Of a stretch of 64,000 nt of DNA, positions 60,401-64,000 are shown in pieces (positions within the stretch are counted from its first letter, which is position 1; each line of letters starts with the position of its first letter). The notes under the pieces are model-generated. The model did no database searches. It saw nothing but the letters and a program-made list of their open reading frames with translations, and was not told the DNA's origin. The DNA is from Echiichthys vipera (lineage: Eukaryota; Chordata; Actinopteri; Perciformes; Trachinidae). Location: contig OY829661.1 of the NCBI GenBank assembly GCA_963691815.1, positions 4,705,001-4,769,000 of the forward strand. Reading direction: 5' to 3'. The translations under genes were made by a program, and so were the position numbers.

Positions 60401-60429
60401 ATTACTTTTGCATCCTGCTTGTCCTGATC

Positions 60430-61600
60430 TAATTTATCCAATTTTTTCCCGTTTCGTAATGTTTCAGTGCCTTTCCATGTTCTTATGATGCTGCTGCTTC
60501 TGTTTCTGTGCTGTTTTCACTGTAAATGATTACTTGAGTATGAAAAAAGGTTAAATGAAAAGTAAAGGCAGGCTTCACCCTTAGGTCACCTAGGTCAACG
60601 ACCCTCAAATGATGTTTCGCTCTGTGATAAAGGTTTATACAACAGTCTTTTACAATAATAATTTGAACTTTTTCAGTCAAACCCTAATTTCATTGCAATC
60701 CCTTTGGAGCACTCATCAACTGACAAACCACCACAAAAGTCATGCTGCTCGTTTGGCTAAAAATACTATTTAGCTTGGCTGGATCTGACATCTCTCATGC
60801 GTGTGCTGCTGTGATCACCCTGCTGCTGACTGCATTTCTGTTGTATTCATCACACCAGTCTAAACCCTGTACACGCAATCTGTGTGAAAACCTCAGGAGG
60901 GCTGCAGGTTTCATTGATGCAGGAAGCATCACATCTGGCACCATCATCTCATCACTCTCGCTGTCTTCCTCTCTTAATGCTCACTCACACACTCTGTCTG
61001 CAGTCTAACACACACTCACATATTTTGATCAGGCATGTGAGGCAACGTCTCAGATCAGATGAACTGGATCAGTGGTCTTTGAGGTCACAGCAGGTCAAAA
61101 CTGGGGACGGCTTCATGTTTCTGTCCCATGTCTTCTGTCAGTATAATGTGAGTGTCAGTGTGTGAGTGTGCGTAAAGCTTACGAGCAGAATATTGTCTTC
61201 ATTTCTCCCTTTACCTCTTCCCTCGGTGAAGCAGGGGAGGACTAAATGTAATACTGATCTCCTTCATTACCACTCTGTAGGCTTTTGGAAACTGCCTCAG
61301 TGCAAATATTGAATGGGAAATTCCACAAGGCCTGAGAAGTGAAGAGAGAAAGTGGAGGCATGCAGCTGACTAAAGAGGCTGTGCATCAGTGAGAAGGCTG
61401 TTCATGATGTTAGTTGTCAGCAAAATGGCCTGGATTTGTAACATCTGGAGTGTGCAGAAGCTATGATGGGACACCTATTAGGTTTTTATATAATACAGTA
61501 AAATGCAGAATGCCAATGGTACATCTCACAAATCAAAAGTTGTGGTCGTTGGAATTTTACCAATCACCTGTTTTTTATCCGTTTTTTTGTTTACAAAGAC
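60430..61600. other. Intergenic, nothing recognised
   Basis: Contains a short hydrophobic open frame (60742-61008) without any domain match. No repeat seen more than once in this window. Confidence 0.4.
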
Positions 61601-61602
61601 TT

Positions 61603-62400
61603 GGTCTCGACTCCTTTGGAGTTGGTCTTGAGTCAGGGTACATCCACATGATTGAAAACAATCTTTTTTTTCTTCCCCGTTCTTAAAAAGTTTTCCGTGA
61701 GTGTGAATGGTTGTCTGTCTCTGTTTGTCTCTATGTGCCCTGTGATAGACTGGCGTCCTGTCCAGGTTGGACCCAGCCTCACGCCCGATGTCAGCTGGGA
61801 TCGGCTCATGCCCCCCGCGACCCCGACAGGTACAAGCGGTTGAAGATGGATGAATGGATGGGTGACGGACTCGACTCAAGTCGACAAATATCTGTGTCCA
61901 CAGGTAGAGAAACTCAAGAGAGAGAGACTCCAAATGCTGTAGTACACATGCAAGGCCTGGATGTGGTGCTGTAAATGTCACAGAAATAAACCAACAACAG
62001 AGAAGAAGAGACAGACAGACACCGGCAACTTTCTCTCTAAATCTGTCAACTTTCCAAATCCCCTTGGTGATTTTTCTTTGTCAAAAGGGACTAGAGAGAA
62101 ATGTGTCCCTGTTTCTGGTGTTAGTGGAGACTTTGGTGCTGTTTTGGACTCTGATGCACCAATCACTCTGCAGTTAGTGTCCTCACTGAGCAGAGGGTGC
62201 TGCTGGGAGCCCCTTTTCCATCCCAAAGCACTCACAGGCGGTCAGCAGTGTTCACTTTCTAAATAGATTTAGCGACTTTTCACACCTTCTTGGCAACTTT
62301 ATTTATAAAAAGCAACTAGCGACAAATTTAGCGACTTCAGGGAAAAGGGAGAACTATAGCCTATCATAATTCATTCCCATGCATGACGCTCAGAGTAATC
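61603..62400. mobile_element. Non-autonomous DNA-transposon-like repeat (copy B) with nested SINE piece
   Basis: Collinear with 9708-10240 in CDK9 intron 2. A SINE tail fragment (about 61698-61860) interrupts it just after AAAAAGTTTTCCGT. The right end found in copy A is missing here. Confidence 0.7.
61698..61860 (+). mobile_element. SINE tail fragment
   Basis: GATAGACTGGCGTCCTGTCC, CCGATGTCAGCTGGGATCGG and CAAGCGGTTGAAGATGGATG are the 3' part of the SINE family at 30421 and 58308, here in plus orientation. The tRNA head is absent. Confidence 0.8.
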
Positions 62401-62799
62401 AAACTCTGCAGCCGCTGAGGCCCATCTTAATGTTTATGCCAATGTATAAAATTCTATTGCAGCAGCATGAAATGATCTGTCTTTCTCTGGCATCGCTGTC
62501 AAATGCTCGACAGCAGCGCTGTAAGATGATGTAGTATGAAGAACGACCATAACGCCCGTTCAATGCAGTGAGACGACGCAGTTTACTAGTCAAACAGGCA
62601 TGTGGATGACCTGGTTATATCCTTCACTTATAGGTTTCAGCGGGAACATAACATGTCACATTTTGTTCTCCAAATATATCAGCCTCTTTTTCACAGTATT
62701 TATTTATACTCATAAAAATAGGACTTCATTCATGGAATGGCCTCACACAGTCGTGACAAAGGCAGTTCGACACGCTCAATGCTGATAGGAAATCAGTTA

Positions 62800-63310
62800 T
62801 TTACTCCATGTCTGTGATCATGAAAAGCATAAGACAAATTCATTAACACATGCAAATGACTTTAATTGCAATTATCTCCATATCTTGATAAGCAAGGAGG
62901 GGGGTCTCCCAATCTCCCTCCATGGTGCAAGTTCCATGCCACACTCAAACCAATCAAGCCTCATCTGCATATCATTAATTAGCCTGACGAGTTCGAGAAC
63001 CAATTAGCAAGACTGCAAAGATACAAGGTGAGGTGAATAAAAGTTTTCAGAGGGCATGACTCACAATTGGTCTCATATGTACATAAACAACATCAGGCAT
63101 GGATGGATGTTTCGGGTGTACGTCAACAGGTGTATTGGCGTGTTGTTCCACCAGAATTAGAAAAGAGTTCTCCCACAGAAAATTCTAAATCATCTGCAGC
63201 CATCTTGATTGTTTTCGAAAATGGCTCAATGGTGATCCTACAGGTTTATGCTCGCTGCAGTGTCCCCAGCCCGAGGATGTGTGAGCCGGAGTTAATATAA
63301 TCATGTATTT
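62800..63310. promoter_or_regulatory. Candidate conserved non-coding block with octamer motif
   Basis: ATGCAAAT octamer at 62850-62857, TTTAATTGCAATTATC just after it, TAATTA at 62976-62981, CCAATCAAGC and CCAATTAGC nearby. Dense POU and homeodomain-type sites without repeats or coding signal. The enhancer call is inference. Confidence 0.42.
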
Positions 63311-63864
63311 TGCACAAATAGCGAAGGCTCGGTAAGGATCTGGTTGGCTTTAAATCTGTCCGAACGGGAGAGGGGCCAGACGTATCTGCCAGAGCAAATA
63401 CATGAGCTCACAGATTCGTCTGGTTACCAGGCATCATTTTTGATACAAATTGGTTGAAGTGTCCTGTAAGTATCAGGACATTAACCAAACACACTAGTAC
63501 TATAATTACAGTATATATACATTATATATACAGTATATAGGTGCGTTTCCATTAGGGTCGAATACCTGGAATTAGTCGGGTTTATCTCGCCGAAACGCCC
63601 CTAATTTGCATGTGAGATGTTTTTCTCCCCTGAGAGAAGCCTGGTTGCTGATTGGATGTAACACACAGCAGGATGTGACGTGTGGTAGTACAGACGCCAC
63701 AACAACACGGTGACGTAGAGCAGACACTTTTATCCAGTAGTGTAGTAGAATGCAGTGCAGAAAATGATCTGTGCACGTGCATCTTTGCACGGGCTTGTTA
63801 AAATGAGTGCTGCAGCGACCGGGTTGGATTCTGACCTGTGGTCCTTTGCTGCATGCTCCCTCTC

Positions 63865-63867
<3 letters not shown>

Positions 63868-63913
<46 letters not shown>

Positions 63914-63935
63914 CACGCACACACACAAACACGCG
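63868..63935. repeat. CA microsatellite
   Basis: About 21 CA units followed by imperfect ACACGC units. Confidence 0.96.
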
Positions 63936-64000
63936 CGCCCCTGTATCACTGATCAGCTGATCACCGAGGATCTAAACCCATTCAGAGTGATACGTCACCT

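Noticed and set aside
59722..60432. The longest single open frame in the window (236 codons) as a host gene
   Set aside because: Its middle matches the C-terminal region of fish LINE reverse transcriptases and its ends are retroelement tail and dispersed repeat.
61526..61981. 151-codon minus-strand open frame as a gene
   Set aside because: It overlaps a SINE fragment nested in a MITE-like repeat; no domain.

Overview
The window is nuclear DNA of a ray-finned fish, most likely a spiny-rayed teleost. The evidence is two vertebrate genes split by GT-AG introns, long CA/TG microsatellites, and dense fish-type transposable elements (Tc1-like, hAT-like, TTAA-flanked and Harbinger-like MITEs, tRNA-headed SINEs, truncated LINEs, a solo LTR). 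The species cannot be fixed from the sequence alone.

Region 1 (1-5.5 kb, minus strand) holds the first seven coding exons of FPGS (folylpolyglutamate synthase). They encode a mitochondrial leader, the internal Met that starts the cytosolic form, the ATP P-loop and about 234 residues in total. The rest of the gene lies beyond the left edge. Region 2 (5.5-8.5 kb) is an AT-rich interval between two divergent promoters and contains a CTCF-like motif. Region 3 (8.5-16.7 kb, plus strand) is a complete CDK9 gene, the kinase of P-TEFb. It has eight coding exons whose splice phases all close. The conserved start gives 372 residues, and an upstream spliced exon adds 21 in-frame residues (393). Introns 2 and 5 contain MITE-like repeats. 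Poly(A) signals follow between 17.2 and 17.6 kb.

Region 4 (17.6-64 kb) has no host protein gene that I can support. It is a mosaic of transposable-element remnants, several nested: a solo LTR inside a TTAA palindromic MITE, a LINE 3' end inside another repeat, and a SINE split by that same repeat. Between them lie repeat-poor blocks rich in homeodomain and octamer-type motifs (near 25.7-26.2, 27.8-28.3, 34.7-35.0, 43.6-44.5, 47.7-47.9, 49.3-49.6, 51.4-52.3 and 62.8-63.3 kb). I suggest these as candidate conserved non-coding enhancers, but this cannot be proven without alignment.

Functionally, FPGS traps folates in cells and mitochondria by adding glutamates, and CDK9 releases paused RNA polymerase II. 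Both are housekeeping genes and here they share an upstream interval. I found no convincing sign of a previously undescribed system. The points most worth checking are the Cdk9 N-terminal extension, the divergent FPGS/CDK9 arrangement, the candidate enhancers, and the TE nesting, which allows relative dating.
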